A DNA stretch of 64,000 bases from Lunularia cruciata (GCA_948567375.1 OX419758.1:68577001-68641000), one strand, 5' to 3'; positions 1 through 12,440 are shown, counted from the first letter of the stretch. A program made the numbers and translations. Notes: generated from the sequence alone by a model not told the origin.

Positions 1-1035
1 TTACATTTTGTGGTTATTGATAAGCCAATCTTGGAAACATATGTGACCAAGGTGGAAGAAGGATGCTTTTCTCTCCAAGTCTTATTGTGGCAGATGAGAG
101 ATATCTATCTTCATAGGCATGAGAAGGCTTTTCCATCCTTTGCTTCACTACCTTTAGATTGGACCAAAGGCTTGCAATCTTCCTTGATGGATTGATTGTT
201 TCAATATATATCACCTTCTCTCTTAATAGCCTCATCCATTCCTCATGCTATTAGAGCACGTCTTTGCTCTTGCTTTCACAAGAGTGCTCTTGGATCTTAG
301 CTTGATCATGTATTAGAGCATTCCAACTTGCACCAACTACTTTCTCTATAGTGATGAGGTTCCACCTATCTACATCTTTATTACTAACTTGTGAATGTGG
401 TTTTACACTAGATGTAGTAGCAGTCCATACAATATGATGTGCTTTTGGAGGATAAATATAGATACTAGAAATAATATCAAGGATATAGTGTTTGCTACAA
501 CACAAGAAAGTGGATACCTTGCTTGGAGGAAATGTTGGTATGCTTTGCAATTGACACGAGTCAAGGCAGACTTATACTTGGTATGAGATCATCAATCAAA
601 TGATCAAATGATAACAGTGGATTTTATGGTTATAGATCCTACATATGATGCAATTTTGGAAGGAATGATCTCTCATCCTCCTAGAGGGTCTGACCTTGTT
701 GTATACCCCTATGAAATGAGGTCATCTATTTGTTCCTCTAACCTTGGAGTTAATGGAGCAATGGATTGTAGCATTTGTCAAGGAGTGCAAGAGCATATCT
801 CATTTTAGACATTAGGGATACTACTCTCATTTCCATATTTCACAACATGTTTTAGACATCTTGTGCACATTGCTCTAAAGAGAGCACCGGGCTAGGGCAA
901 TCCATAGGAGAGCAATCACACTAGGTGATGCTTCATTGGCTACTCCGATAGTACATACACCATGCTAACTTGCATAGCTCATCTATCTTAGGTAATGTAG
1001 GGCCAATACCTCTCCTTGATACTATTGGTGTTTAA
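1..1035 (+). mobile_element. Family IV retroelement-like repeat, plus-strand copy (degenerate)
   Basis: This stretch matches, in reverse complement, the repeats at about 1180-1795 and 11395-12440, so it belongs to a dispersed family present at least three times here. It has a decayed coding region around 395-830, in which peptides such as ESGYLAWRKCWYALQ and DPTYDAILEGMI correspond to ESGYLAWREHSYALQ and DPTRDTVMEGVI in the minus copy. It ends near 1030-1090 with a tract (CCTTGAACGGCTTGATGG and neighbours) that recurs in inverted form at 1160, 5800, 10470, 10680 and 11400. The copy is cut by the window edge. The element class is not certain. The coding piece resembles the C-terminal region of polyproteins in non-LTR-like plant repeats, but no reverse transcriptase is visible here. 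Confidence 0.55.
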
Positions 1036-1179
1036 CATCATTTCACCCCTATGTCCTTTCCTTGAACGGCTTGATGGTACTTCCCATCCTTCTTGTTATC
1101 ATACGTTGTAGCCTCTTCGTCCACTATGGTTAGGTAGTATGTAGAGAAAGGCGACCGCATGGAGGACACGAAGGATGGG

Positions 1180-1795
1180 AAGACCACATCAAGCCGTACA
1201 AGGGAGAGACAAAAAAGGTAAAATGGTGCTAGGTCCCAACAGAGTCTATATGAGAAATCTGCCCTATTGCACCTAAGATATTTGAGCTATGCAAGTTGTA
1301 TGGTCTACAAACAACTAGAGCATCTGAAGAAGCATCACCTAGTGTGATTGCTTTCCTATGGATTGCACCGGCCATTGTCTGTAGAGCAATGGACACACAC
1401 TGCCTAAAATGTGTTACAAAGTATGGGAGTGAGAGTGGTACCCCTGGTGCCTATCATGATAAGCTCTCATGCACTCCCTGACAAATATATCGAATGCAGT
1501 GTCCTTCGCTCCATATAACTCCAAGGCTAGAGGGACAAAGAGGTGACATTGCTGCATGCCCCTATACTTGGAGACCTTGCGACTTGCTGCTGCACTCGCT
1601 GCCCATCCAGGGTGATAGGTAATCACTCCCTCCATAACTGTATCTCGCGTAGGGTCTGTAACCAAAACATCCGCTATTGTCACCTGATCATCTCGGACCA
1701 AGTATAAATCTGTTTTGAAAGGTATCATCTGCAAAGCATATGAATGTTCTCTCCAAGCCAAGTATCCACTCTCTCTTGCCATAGCAAACACTATG
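1180..1795 (-). pseudogene. Family IV repeat ORF fragment, minus-strand copy
   Basis: The minus strand from 1791 to 1414 is open for 125 residues. It contains VTDPTRDTVMEGVI followed by a K-YRGMQQCHLFVPLALELYG segment and an FVRECMRAYHDR helix, and a second frame continues it towards 1290 (ALQTMAGAIHRKAITLGDA-type peptide). The same peptide string is recognisable in the plus copy at 395-1000 and the minus copy at 11395-11950. It is therefore a conserved repeat-encoded domain rather than a host gene. I do not recognise a certain family. The charged DVLVTDP core could be part of a nuclease-like or LINE C-terminal domain, but that is inference. Together with the plus copy it forms an inverted pair around a spacer of about 200 bp. 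Confidence 0.5.
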
Positions 1796-1859
1796 TATAT
1801 AGTATGTAAAAGTATATAACATTTGGAAGAAGCATCCGCCCCGTTAAAAGAGAAGATAT

Positions 1860-4800
1860 TTGCATATTTCAGATAAACATGCTAGAGTTCCTTTACCGCC
1901 GTGTGAAAATCAAAACCAAATTACGCTACTTGAAGACAAGTTACAGGACCCAAAGGCAAACGCAAGAGACATCGAAGAGTGAGCAGTTACTGTTTCCCAC
2001 TTTCTACTGACGGTAGAAGGAACAGTATTTAATTTCTCGAGGAACAAATCATGACGTAAGGATTTGCGCTACCGCAAAGTCATAGAGTACCACTATATTC
2101 GGGCTTTTGCATTCCCCATCCGGTTTTCGTGCATTATCCGTGTCCACTTGTAAACGGTGAACGTTATGCTTTATTCCTCGAACGCTTGTCGTCCCATCCT
2201 GCGGTCGAGTATCAGTTGCAGATCCTGCGGCTCAAACATGCCGATCGGTCCAATGACTGTACCGATACCGACGGCTGCAAGTCAGGTTTGGCGCGCTCCA
2301 GCTCGATATGCGGATCTCCATATCTACCGTTAGATATGCAATCTGACGGACATCTAATCCGTGCCTACAATGAGATGGAGAAGGACAGAAGAAGCGTTAG
2401 CATCATCTACTTCACAGCGAGCGTCAAATTTCACGAGGAAAGGTACGGTGATTGATTCAATCGTTGCAAGAGAAGGGTCGATCAGCGAATTCATTTTGGA
2501 GGCAATTGGGTTGTCCCTGCATCCCGGCGGCTTAGTTCCACTGTCTTCTCAGATCATTCGAGTCAAACTGTAAAGGTCGGTCGATTACTCTCTCGATTAC
2601 TCTCTCGATTGCGAATTGAATTGTACTTCCAACTGTGTTTTGAACAGATTCTGTCGATTTCTGGATTCGACGAGTTTGCATGGTTATACTGTAGAGGAGT
2701 CTGGAGAATCAAATCTATTTGTTCTACTTTTTGAATGTTAGCTGATGACTTGCTGCTAATTGGGGTTTACGTGTGACGAACTTTGATCAAGAAAGCCGAT
2801 CTCTTATGTGTGCTACCTGAACATCTAGTTTTCATATGGACATGGTCATTGAATTGAGAGAACGAGATGTCTCCTTTTCCTTGTTGATTACCATCGAGAG
2901 TAGAGGAGGTTTCTTTTCCATCAAGACTCTGCTGGTTTGGCTGCTGGAGATATCTAGTCGGAGCGTTCTGCTTTATTGCGTGAAACCACATGGAGTTCAA
3001 AACCAATGTTGGAAGATGCTGAACTGTATCCTCCAACGCAACCAACCGTAGTCGATTTGCCCCTACTTACACAGATGTATGCTTCATTGTTAGATTAGCC
3101 TACTCCACTGACGAGATATTGTGTGACTCCATATACCTCACTCTGAGCCTAAGGGAGATAGCTCCAGAGTAGAATGATTTCAGTCATTAACTGTGACACA
3201 CTCGCCTCACATGCCTCCCTAAATTGAGAAATGGAAGCACATTGTAGTATATGTTGCAAGTGAAATCTCCGATGCAGAGTTGCAGTCGTTGATCTAGTGT
3301 GATGTTCTTGTGGTCAGGATGAGGACCCGCACAGGTGACAGGAATCATCCGATGCAAGCACTTTCACCGAAGCACCAACCCTGGGCTATGAATCAAGCAC
3401 CTGATCGTCATGTTGCCGCTTTGAATATGTCGAAGTCTCCTAAAGAGTCCAGGTGTCATGAAGCGCCTCACCAGACAGTTGAGCAGGAATTGATTTTGCG
3501 AGCACGAATTGAGCAACGATCAGCAGAGAAGTTGGAAAAGCTGCATGAGGCAGTCAATCACGATCGTTTTGTGAGGGTATGTCTCATGTCCGATTTACCA
3601 CTTGTGTCCTTCCTATTTGCAAGTAACATGGAAAGCCCGTAATTACTCTGGCGTCTGAAGTTTCTGAGGACGGAGCAATATTTTGGGAATGGGTCAGAGC
3701 GTTTCTTGTTTCACATCACATCAGTCGACATTTTTGTAGAGGAAGATTTGATTGGGCGACGTGGAAAAGGATATGTCTTGCCATACTCCGCCCGGATCAC
3801 CTTTTCTAACATGCACTTGTCCTACCAACGCAGAGGCGTCAACGACAAAGCGTTGCTGGGCACATCGGAGAGATAATCAAGCAGGAAATGAGAAAGGAAA
3901 ATGCGTAACTATATATGTGGTCCTAAGTGTCTACGATCAGCTTGCTCTATTCTGTGAAGATGCTAATGGCGCTAGACAACCTTGTGTTGCATGTGTATAG
4001 AATGACAACTGATAACATGTATCAGTTGGGTAATCCGACTTTGGAGAACAAAGCCTGTCCCCGCTTATGTGCTGCGGACTAGGTAGCAGTATCTACTATT
4101 TTCGAACTGAGCTGCTCAAGAAGTGCTCTTTTCCTAAGGAGCAAATTATGTTGAATAATCTGGAACAGTAGCAGCAATTTTTGTACAGAATATTTTCTTC
4201 CATTAACCAATTGTCACCCGCTTCTGTCAGTGGGGATAGGTTTTAAACATGTGGAACAAGTTCAATATCATAAATGCTAATTTTGACGAAATATGTCGTC
4301 GTCAAGTGTCTTGCCAATCTACTTTCTAAGTTGACAAAATATGACGAAATATATATCTTGAAATGAAGTTCTTTCATTCTTTGAAGTAGGCTATCTCATT
4401 TATGAGACCAAATTGAAATGGCTAATATCCTTATTAACGGTGATGAGTGGTTGGTTAGTTAACTTTTCTTAATATGACGGCTACTTTTTGCGTTGTTCTA
4501 TCAGCTCTTCCCTCGTATAAGAATTGTTCCTCTCTGCAAATTTCGGTGTCCAGGAAATGGAGTTTCTTCATCACATGGGGATACGTGATGCGTCTTCTGC
4601 AAATAGCATGACAAGTATGTACAGTTTGCTTACATACTAGGATAGTATAAACTCTGATATTAATGCATGTCTCTCACCATGTTCGCGTTGAAGGGTATTC
4701 GAGATTTATGTATACTTTTAGAAAACAGTTTCACTTCGAGTTTATTATCTACACAAAGATTTGTACTTTAATCTTCTATTTAGTGCTCAACACAATGAAC

Positions 4801-5004
4801 TTGCGAATTTAGTACTAATTGGAGCGTAACGCAGGCTAGTTTCCAGTGGAGTCGCAGCATTAGACGGTTTAATTCTGATCAAAGAGCTGAGAGTAAGAGG
4901 GCCTACCGGCAGAGGGTGCAGTTATGAGAAGTTCATCAGTACCGTCTAAATGGAACTCGACTGTGTGTACTTAAGACATTTGGCTAACTGTTTTTGGATG
5001 AGGC
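1860..5004. other. Low-copy region, possible fragmentary host gene
   Basis: I see no match to the repeats elsewhere in the window. Short plus-strand ORFs are present (2129-2455, 108 codons; 3319-3642). The second contains a charged helix (RARIEQRSAEKLEKLHEAVNHDR) and runs into a good 5' splice-donor sequence, GTATGT, near 3577. A T-rich acceptor-like stretch ending TTTTTGTAG lies near 3740. This would fit a multi-exon plus-strand gene, but no protein family is recognisable and frames do not extend convincingly, so it is only a candidate. Confidence 0.2.
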
Positions 5005-5204
5005 NNNNNNNNNNNNNNNNNNNNNNNNNNNNNNNNNNNNNNNNNNNNNNNNNNNNNNNNNNNNNNNNNNNNNNNNNNNNNNNNNNNNNNNNNNNNNNNN
5101 NNNNNNNNNNNNNNNNNNNNNNNNNNNNNNNNNNNNNNNNNNNNNNNNNNNNNNNNNNNNNNNNNNNNNNNNNNNNNNNNNNNNNNNNNNNNNNNNNNNN
5201 NNNN
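5005..5204. other. Assembly gap of exactly 200 N
   Basis: The run of N is exactly 200 bases, a typical fixed-size scaffold gap. Any ORF spanning it is artificial and the true distance across it is unknown. Confidence 0.99.
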
Positions 5205-7283
5205 AAAATTGCGATGACCCTAAGTGACACGTCAAGTTCATAAATAAGACTTTTAGAAAACAATGACTGAAAAATATAGGAGGAACCCCATAAACTTCGA
5301 GAGCTAAACAGACTTGAAAAAAAGTCTTTCACATAGCACATGGAGAATCTTTGTTGGTAAGTACTTTTTCAGTTTGGCGATCAAATGCAAGTAACATGGC
5401 CTGGGTTTCAATTTGGGAATTTACCGTACTCGTAAATTTCCAGGAGCTACCACAGTGGCGTGACCACTCGGGAACCATTAAGACAATTTGTTGTCAAATT
5501 CAACAGTTTTATGACTTTTAACCAAAGGAATTAATTTTTTTTAACAAAGGACATGGGAATTTAGGAAAAAGAAAACATTCAAGAAATTTCTATACTCCAC
5601 TTCGCCATACATCCTCTAAAATTTAATGAGATCAACCAAAAAACGTTTATCTTGGAGTAAAGGTTTTACTATTTCTCGTCTAGGTAATATATATATGTCT
5701 TAGATATTCAGAGGTTAAATCCTTGCGGCCATGGCATTCTCTTTTCGCACATGTGCCGTTTAATTAAACATCAAAGTAGGCGACCGCGTAGGAAAACCGA
5801 AGGATGGGAAGACCCCATCAAGCCGCACAAGGGAGAGAAAAAAAGGTAACTTGGGGCTAAGCCCGTTTAATTGAACGAGCATTTACTTCTGTCAAAGAAC
5901 ATCCTTTGATTGGCTGAGTCTATGGTTGCTACGTAAGATTCGGAAAATTAAACAATTAGATTCAACAGTTTGGGAAACCGGAAATCGGAAAATTTATATC
6001 CTAGCCACTAGAAATATGATAGAATGTATGCCTGAGTCATGTAAAAATAGTCTGCGGATGGCAATTATTCTGACTATCTGTCACTTCATAACTTACTAGT
6101 AGTTGCATAAGAGTTTTGAGCACGATGGTATCATACTTAAGGGTGGCCACAGTGGTAAGATGAAATGGATTCAGAAAGGGGACTCACAGAATCATGATCC
6201 AGTCCAGTTGCGTATTGGAACTTCGCTATGTTTTTCACAGAGAGTTGGTAATTGAATCCTCTGTTTCTCGCAGCTTTCATGGGGCCCACGAAATGGAGAT
6301 AGGAGCTAATAAAGCATAAGGAAACAAGGATTTAGATAATTGAATATGTTGCAAAATAGATCGATGACACAAAACTGCTGGAAAGCTAACACAAACTAGT
6401 CACAGAAACAATTGTTTTAGTATCAAGAGGGTGTCAGCGATCAAGTATAGACTATTAGCTTTCCTAGTGAACTAAAAACATGCTAGATACGATTACTACA
6501 TTTTGTCAGCAGAATAAACACATTCTGAAAATAAGAGGTCCGAGGTAAAATCTTGGTCTTGAGAGGTTCTGAAAGTGCTAGTCTGTACTATTCTCTAGAT
6601 TACATAAATAAATTCTGCCTTAGATAGCATCTTAAAAAATTTCTTGTCCATGCCGAAGACAGTCTAGATTTTGTGCCTGTATATATCCTCTCAGTAAATC
6701 AGGCTTATTCCTGGTCGTCAAATCAAGTTAGATCTCAATCAAACACTCTGCATTACAACAACGAGGTAACCGGATAACCGGATCTTACAAGAAGAGGTTA
6801 TTGTGAAATTCTGTCCATGCAAAGTCCCGGCACCAATCTGGACCGGGACCAGGTTTCCTCGGTCTATTTCTTATACATTCGATCGTCATAGCTGTCACAG
6901 ACTGTCCCAGGGAAAGAATCATCAAAGATACATGCAGATGATCAGAACTGGATCAAGGCCTGGGGATGTTCTGAGTGAGCTGTTATTTGTTGATCGACTA
7001 CCAAATAAAGGGCTAATTGACCTAAATCTGTGTTTCAAATAAACGGTCTCGTTAGTCTCTGCAAAGACACATGCGTGAAAGAGAAATCCAGGGTTATCTC
7101 GTTTACCCGCATTAAAAGCTGTTCGATCCTCCTGTCTTTTCGGAAGATTCCGAGCGCATTTTTCCAGCACGCACAATCTATAGGTTCTATATTTTCACTA
7201 TGAGTCGGATCCAAATGGACTGTTAGGGCCCCACCTATCTGATCGATTGGATTCTGAAAGGTGGACATGTATGTTAGCTTTGA
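5205..7283. other. Low-copy intergenic DNA, no gene recognised
   Basis: Only short ORFs without recognisable motifs are present. The single repeat-related piece is at about 5780-5860, described separately. Codon-like periodicity or splice-bounded frames were not evident by eye. Confidence 0.5.
5775..5865. repeat. Terminal fragment of family IV repeat
   Basis: The block with GGATGGGAAGACCCCATCAA and a following AAGGGAGAGAAAAAAAGGT matches the end sequence seen at 1160-1230, 10470-10530, 10640-10720 and 11395-11450. It is isolated here, flanked by TTTAATTAAAC / TTTAATTGAAC-like sequence, so it is a solo end fragment in otherwise low-copy DNA. Confidence 0.6.
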
Positions 7284-7310
7284 ATCTTCCTGATTGACAA
7301 TCAGGAAGAT
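7284..7310. repeat. 27-bp near-perfect palindrome
   Basis: ATCTTCCTGATTG and CAATCAGGAAGAT are perfect 13-base reverse complements separated by a single A. It could form a cruciform, or a hairpin if transcribed. It lies just before a tandem repeat and about 440 bp downstream of the end of the minus-strand DLNxxP ORF. Confidence 0.85.
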
Positions 7311-7333
7311 CAGTGTAGATTGATACAAATAAT

Positions 7334-7422
7334 GAGATTGAATATCTGTCATACTGATGCAAATTGAGATTGAATATCTGTCATACTGATGCAAATTGAG
7401 ATTGAATATCTGTCATACTTTC
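7334..7422. repeat. 32-bp tandem repeat, about 2.8 copies
   Basis: Unit GAGATTGAATATCTGTCATA plus CTGATGCAAATT repeats at 7334, 7366 and 7398 (last copy partial). The copies are essentially identical, so this minisatellite is recent. Confidence 0.9.
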
Positions 7423-7749
7423 CCTAGTGCTCAAGTTCCAGGGAACTCCGTTGAATGGAAAGGACAAGCGGACTTCCATTTTGTCGGCACGGAAAAAACT
7501 TGACAACAAGAGCAAAGCACAAACTGAACTTATCATTACTCTGATGTGTGATGTAAATGACGTAACGATGTAAACTTATGCAGATGCTCCGTAGTAATAT
7601 AAATATGTGACTATTATTAGGAAAATGAAACTGTACCAAGTGTATATAGAAAGGAGTTCGGTTATTAGATTTTCTGACAATTGTCTAGTGAACCTCACAC
7701 CGTACGCAACCTTCAGCACAAAACGATTCAAGGCTGCATAAGTTCAAGA

Positions 7750-8751
7750 TTAAGAACGTCTTAGTACCTCAAGCTCTTTTCGCAACGCGATGCACCTCTC
7801 GATAAGTTCTGGAGGGATGGGTTCATTTGGAGGAAAGATGTCCTCTATAAGCTTTGAGGTCCCTTCACCCAATTCTCGTACGTCAGCTGACCATATTCTA
7901 GCTTGACCCGGCACATTGGCGCCGTCGGAAACCTCATTGCTCCCTGCACTACTTCCTGGACTACGATGTGCCGTCAAGCAAGGGCTTATTACTTGTCCAG
8001 CAGGATATCCAGTTCCTGAGGCTTCATTTTGAGGTGGCTGCCACCATGGCTCATCTCCAACTCGTCGCCTTTGCGCCGGTCGTTCGTCTTCTGCCGCGTC
8101 ATCATCCCGAGCGTGTGCTTGTCCAGCATGTAAGCCATCTATTGGCTCTGAAGGGGCCCTTCCTACAGGTTCACCTGGGTCCGCCCACTCTTGGTGGCTT
8201 TGCGATGTGGAGTTGGGTCCTGATTGCCCACTTCTTGCATCTCCTGGAACAATGTTGAGCGGTATCACCCGTAATTGAGCTTTCACGTTGGCGGTCTCAG
8301 CGGATTCGGGTGGGCCTGGGCCCAAGCACGCTTCATCTGCCGGACGCCAGAAGCGAAAATCAGGTTCCAACCTCGTCATATACGACTCAAAGTCGAAAAC
8401 GTGATGAGGAAATCTTCTACTCAAATCCTCCAACATGTCCGATTCTGTTCGTTGAATTTCTGGCATCGCACGCGTCCACGCACTTACTTCCATGCCTTCG
8501 GACATCGGAACTAGCTTAAGAGCTCCAATTTGAATACGAGTCATGACAGTCGTGATTCCCTCGATAGCTCCAGAGTTTCGAATTGGACTCCCAGGTGGCG
8601 ATTTGTTAAGATCGAATCCATTTGGAGGACTTCCTGGCGGCGATTTATTAAGATCGAACCCTCTTCTCCCATCATCTTTGGGAGGCAGTTGATTAAGATC
8701 GAAATTGCCTTTATTCCTACTCGTTTGTTTAATCGTAAAACGAGTGAGCAT
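7750..8751 (-). CDS. Putative host protein with three DLNxxP (EAR-like) motifs
   Basis: This 333-codon ORF starts at the ATG at 8751 and ends with a stop at 7750. It is the longest uninterrupted frame in the low-copy region. Near the N terminus three FDLN modules follow one another: DLNQLP at residues 18-23, DLNKSP at 33-38 and DLNKSP at 47-52, the latter two in near-identical repeats ending PPGSP. DLNxxP is one of the two classic EAR repression motifs of plant transcriptional regulators, which recruit TOPLESS-type corepressors. A basic patch (PAQRRRVGDE) about two thirds along could be a nuclear signal, and the C terminus ends in a short charged helix (CIALRKELEVLRR). No DNA-binding domain is visible, so it may be an adaptor, or a single exon of a larger gene. 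Function is inferred from motifs only. Confidence 0.5.
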   Translation of the reverse strand: MLTRFTIKQTSRNKGNFDLNQLPPKDDGRRGFDLNKSPPGSPPNGFDLNKSPPGSPIRNSGAIEGITTVMTRIQIGALKLVPMSEGMEVSAWTRAMPEIQRTESDMLEDLSRRFPHHVFDFESYMTRLEPDFRFWRPADEACLGPGPPESAETANVKAQLRVIPLNIVPGDARSGQSGPNSTSQSHQEWADPGEPVGRAPSEPIDGLHAGQAHARDDDAAEDERPAQRRRVGDEPWWQPPQNEASGTGYPAGQVISPCLTAHRSPGSSAGSNEVSDGANVPGQARIWSADVRELGEGTSKLIEDIFPPNEPIPPELIERCIALRKELEVLRRS

Positions 8752-8759
8752 TATACACA

Positions 8760-10440
8760 CACATACTCCCAGTACTTTAACATCTCACTGTATATCTTTA
8801 AATTTCGAACTTGATTAGCTTTTGTGACATTAGTAACGATGGGAGAACGGGACGTAAATCTGTAATGGAATTATTCCTGGAAAAGTGGACTTCTTGTGGT
8901 GGCATGTAGAATATACATGTACAGGGTCGAATTAGCTCATTGCTTGCTTCAAGACTCCAATACGCAAAACGCTAAATACGCAATGTACCCAGAATTAAGG
9001 TACTGGAGATGAGAAACCAAAGAAGTACGAAACATAGGTCAGCAACCTAACAGGTTCAGGATGCCCGGGTTTCCTTATGGAAGTATGGGTTCAAGTGAGC
9101 TTAATCTCAGGTATTTGACCATTTCTTTTTAGTATTGAATTCTTCCTATGAGTTGCGGAATGCTTTCGTACAAGAACTCGTCTGGCTAAATATAGACTTA
9201 AGATTAAATTGCGGATAAAAATCAACTGCAAGTACGATGTGCCGTATCCAAATATTGAAGATTTCCTTCCTTCAGATAAGCGACAAATATTTCGAGTTTT
9301 GTACTTACCCTTCTCCTGCCATCCCTCTCAACAGACTGCAACTCGTGTTCAATCTTATTTCAGTACTGATCTTATTTTCGGTCGGCGCATGAATCGGTCA
9401 GCTCTTGAATCGTTCTGAAAGGGAGCATGTACCTCTGGACATGACTCTGTAGTGACGGATTCTGGATAAATACAGGTCCGTAAGTTCACTAAGTTCACGT
9501 GTACCCGGAAATTATAAGCGTTTACAGTTTCGAATTGGTAATCTAAGGAACGCGACACTAATACTGGAAACTGAAGACTAAAAGTTGTAGCCATACGTTC
9601 TCTTTTCGTTATTGGAAAAGACAAGCAATTTGATAGCCTTGCGGAATAGATGTAGTTTGACGGGTAGTGGCATACAATTCACGAAATTCTCAATGAAGAC
9701 CTGACATGATAAATCCCTAAAATTTTCATATATACTATCAGTCGAGATCATGTCGTAAAAGATATAATTTGCTTCAACTGTCTTTCCAGGAAGTGGAGCG
9801 GTTGAGGTACTCATACCTTCACGGATTCTTATGATACAATCTATGAATACTAAAAGGTTTGCGGAGTACTTGTCAATCTGCTGCATGACGAAGTTGTGGT
9901 ACTACATACCTGAGTTTCTGATCCTAATACTTACTCGCACTCTTATTTGCCTACCGTCGACGTACATAGCCCCTCACGAATTTGCACGCTTTGATTGTAA
10001 GTAGACTAATGGAGGTCGGATCCATATGAAATCCAACGCCTATCTCATTCCCACTTGGCTTGGTGCCACAATTGTGACTACCATATCTGCAGGCACTGAC
10101 AACTGCTTTGGAGTTGTCGGCAATTTTCTTTCCAATTAGAAAACGAAATGGAAACGACACGTTGATATCTTCTCCGGTTTGAAAAGACGTGATCTTTCAC
10201 GCTTTCGTTGTAAGTGACTGCGTGCTTAAGGCAGTAGACAGTCCACTCTCCGTAAGTGCACTCAATGGCCTCCCGTTCCGGCCTCCAGATTGCAGTTATG
10301 GAGGTTTTGTAGTTATTCAAATACTCCTAGGCGTAACATCTAAAGACGTCAGCTATTCTGAGTTAGTGAATTGTGTGAATTTAATCGAAGGTTCGCTTCT
10401 TATTGAAAGAGTACCTTCCCCTGAAAATGTGCTCAAGCGA
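8760..10440. other. Upstream flank of the DLNxxP ORF, no confident gene
   Basis: Several minus-strand frames of 60-100 codons lie here (10320-10078, 10160-9951, 9886-9578), in the same orientation as the DLNxxP ORF. They have mixed, protein-like composition. They could be upstream exons of the same gene or a decayed neighbour. I could not find a consistent donor/acceptor chain and no family is recognisable. Confidence 0.2.
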
Positions 10441-10790
10441 GAAGAGAAACAAGCGACCACATCGAACAGATGAAGGAGGGGAAGATCCCATCAAGCCGTA
10501 CAAGGGAAGAACAAACGAGATAAAATAAAGCTAAATTCCAATGGTATCGATATGAGAAAATTACCCCACCGTACCTAAAATTTCTAAAATTTCCAAATGC
10601 TATCGACATGAGAAAACTATCCCGCTACACCTATTTCCTATGGAGGGCGGTGGCATAGAAAACACCAAGGAAAGGAAAACCCCCATGAAGCCGTACAATG
10701 ATGAGACAAAAGAGACAGAATGAAACTAAACTCCAATTTGCACTATTGTACCTAAGATATACCAACTATGCACATATATTGATAAAAGAA
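10440..10790. repeat. Two degenerate family IV end fragments
   Basis: Two blocks (about 10465-10540 and 10630-10720) each contain the AAGCCGTACAA core of the family IV end followed by a purine-rich stretch and an AACTCCAA/AATTCCAA box. They sit in the same orientation as the larger copy at 11395-12440 and look like tandem or nested end remnants. Confidence 0.55.
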
Positions 10791-11394
10791 TTGTTAAATC
10801 GATTTTGTCTTTTATTTAAAATGACTCATCCTCATACATTCTGTGCATAATGAACACCTGAGGATTGGCTTGCTCGTTGACAGCCATTGGCATGAAGATG
10901 AAAATGAGATACGGAAATAGGTTGTTTTAGCAAAGAGGAGGGGTCGAAATAACAATCTCCTATATAAATCTTTCGCTGTATTATCATATACAGCGCGCAT
11001 AGCCCATCATCGTGGTACTTGCCTACCGTTACTCACTTCTTCTGAAACATTCAACACCTGTCACATTATCTACCAGCCAGGTTGCCCTGGAAATTACAAC
11101 CTTACCATTAGAAATTGTGTTGTTCTTATCATAGTTCTTATCATAGGGAGAAAAGGTGACTACCTAGGATAATAAAGAAGAATAGAAGACACATCAAGCA
11201 CGCAGATCTCCACTAATAAGTATGTGTGCTAAATAAAAATAATTCCATATCGTGTGTCCAATTGACTAAAGTTTTGCTTTGATATGACAGATGACCTTCC
11301 TAAGTCCTTTCTTAAAGGACAATGAGTTCAGATCACTCTAAGGGTATCTTATTTTCCAGTCATCTATTTAGTTATCTGTTTTGATATTAGCAAG
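10790..11394. other. No gene seen
   Basis: Mixed sequence between family IV fragments. One 62-codon minus ORF without motifs is present. I see no promoter, RNA gene or repeat that I can name. Confidence 0.4.
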
Positions 11395-12440
11395 AAGGTC
11401 AAGCCGTACAAGGATATAGTGGAAGAGGTAAAATAGGGCTAAACTCTAGTAGTTTTGGTATGAGAGATCTACCCTAGTGAATCTAAAATATTAGAGTTAT
11501 GCAAGTCATATAGTGTATATATATCCAGAGCATCTGAAGAAGCATTAGCTAGTGTAATTACTCTCCTATAGATTGCATTAGCCAATGCTCTTTGTAGAGC
11601 AATGGACATACACTATCTACCTATGCTAGGACAAAGTGAGAATGGTATACTTTGATGTTTAACATATTATGTTCTTTCACACTCTTTAACGAGTGTGTCA
11701 AATGCTACATCCATAGCTCCAAATAACTCAAAGGCTATACTTGGAGACCTTTGTTGTTGCAACTCTCCTCATAACCCATGCAGGAGGATGAATAATCACT
11801 CCTTCTAAAATTATATTACATATAGGGTCCGTAACCATAACATTTGCTAATGTCACTTGATCATCTTGGACCAAATATAAGTCTATATTGACTAGTATAG
11901 TTTGCAAAGCATACCAATGCCTCTTTAAGTGAGGTATTTACTCTTTCATACTATGGCACTATATTGGTGATGTCATCATGAGTAGTTATACTTTGTCCTA
12001 AAAAGACACTATGTCATATGGACCTCTATTCAATCTAGTGTAGAACTACACTCACAAGTGAGTAATAAAAATGAAGATGTGTAGACCAAACTTAGGCAAA
12101 ACCTCATCATTATAGAGAAAATAGTAGATGCAAGTCAAATACTCTAATGCATGATTGAGCTAGGATCCAAGGACTTGCAACTTTGCCAGAGCAAGAGCAA
12201 AGATGTGCTCTAAATAGCACAAGGAATGGATGAGTCAACTGAGAGAAAATGTAATGCATATTGAAATTATCAATTCATCAAGGAAGATTGGAAACCTTTC
12301 GTCCAATCAAAAGGTAAGGAAGCAAAAGATGGAATTCTATCTTGTGTTGGTGGGATAAGGCATCTCTTGTATGCCAAAATAGCACATGGAGAGAAAATGA
12401 TCCTTCTTCCACCTCAATCAGTTTGTTCTAGATCTTTAAT
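11395..12440 (-). mobile_element. Family IV repeat, decayed minus-strand copy
   Basis: Reading on the minus strand, this segment follows the same order as 1-1035 on the plus strand, from the sequence near 12415 (matching 1-60) to the AAGCCGTACAAGG end tract near 11400. Coding traces of the DLYLV / VTDP / MEGVI domain are present around 11800-11900 but frames are broken. It is clearly older than the 1414-1791 copy. Confidence 0.55.

Noticed and set aside
4946-5341. ORFs across 4946-5341
   Set aside because: They run through the 200-N gap and are artefacts.
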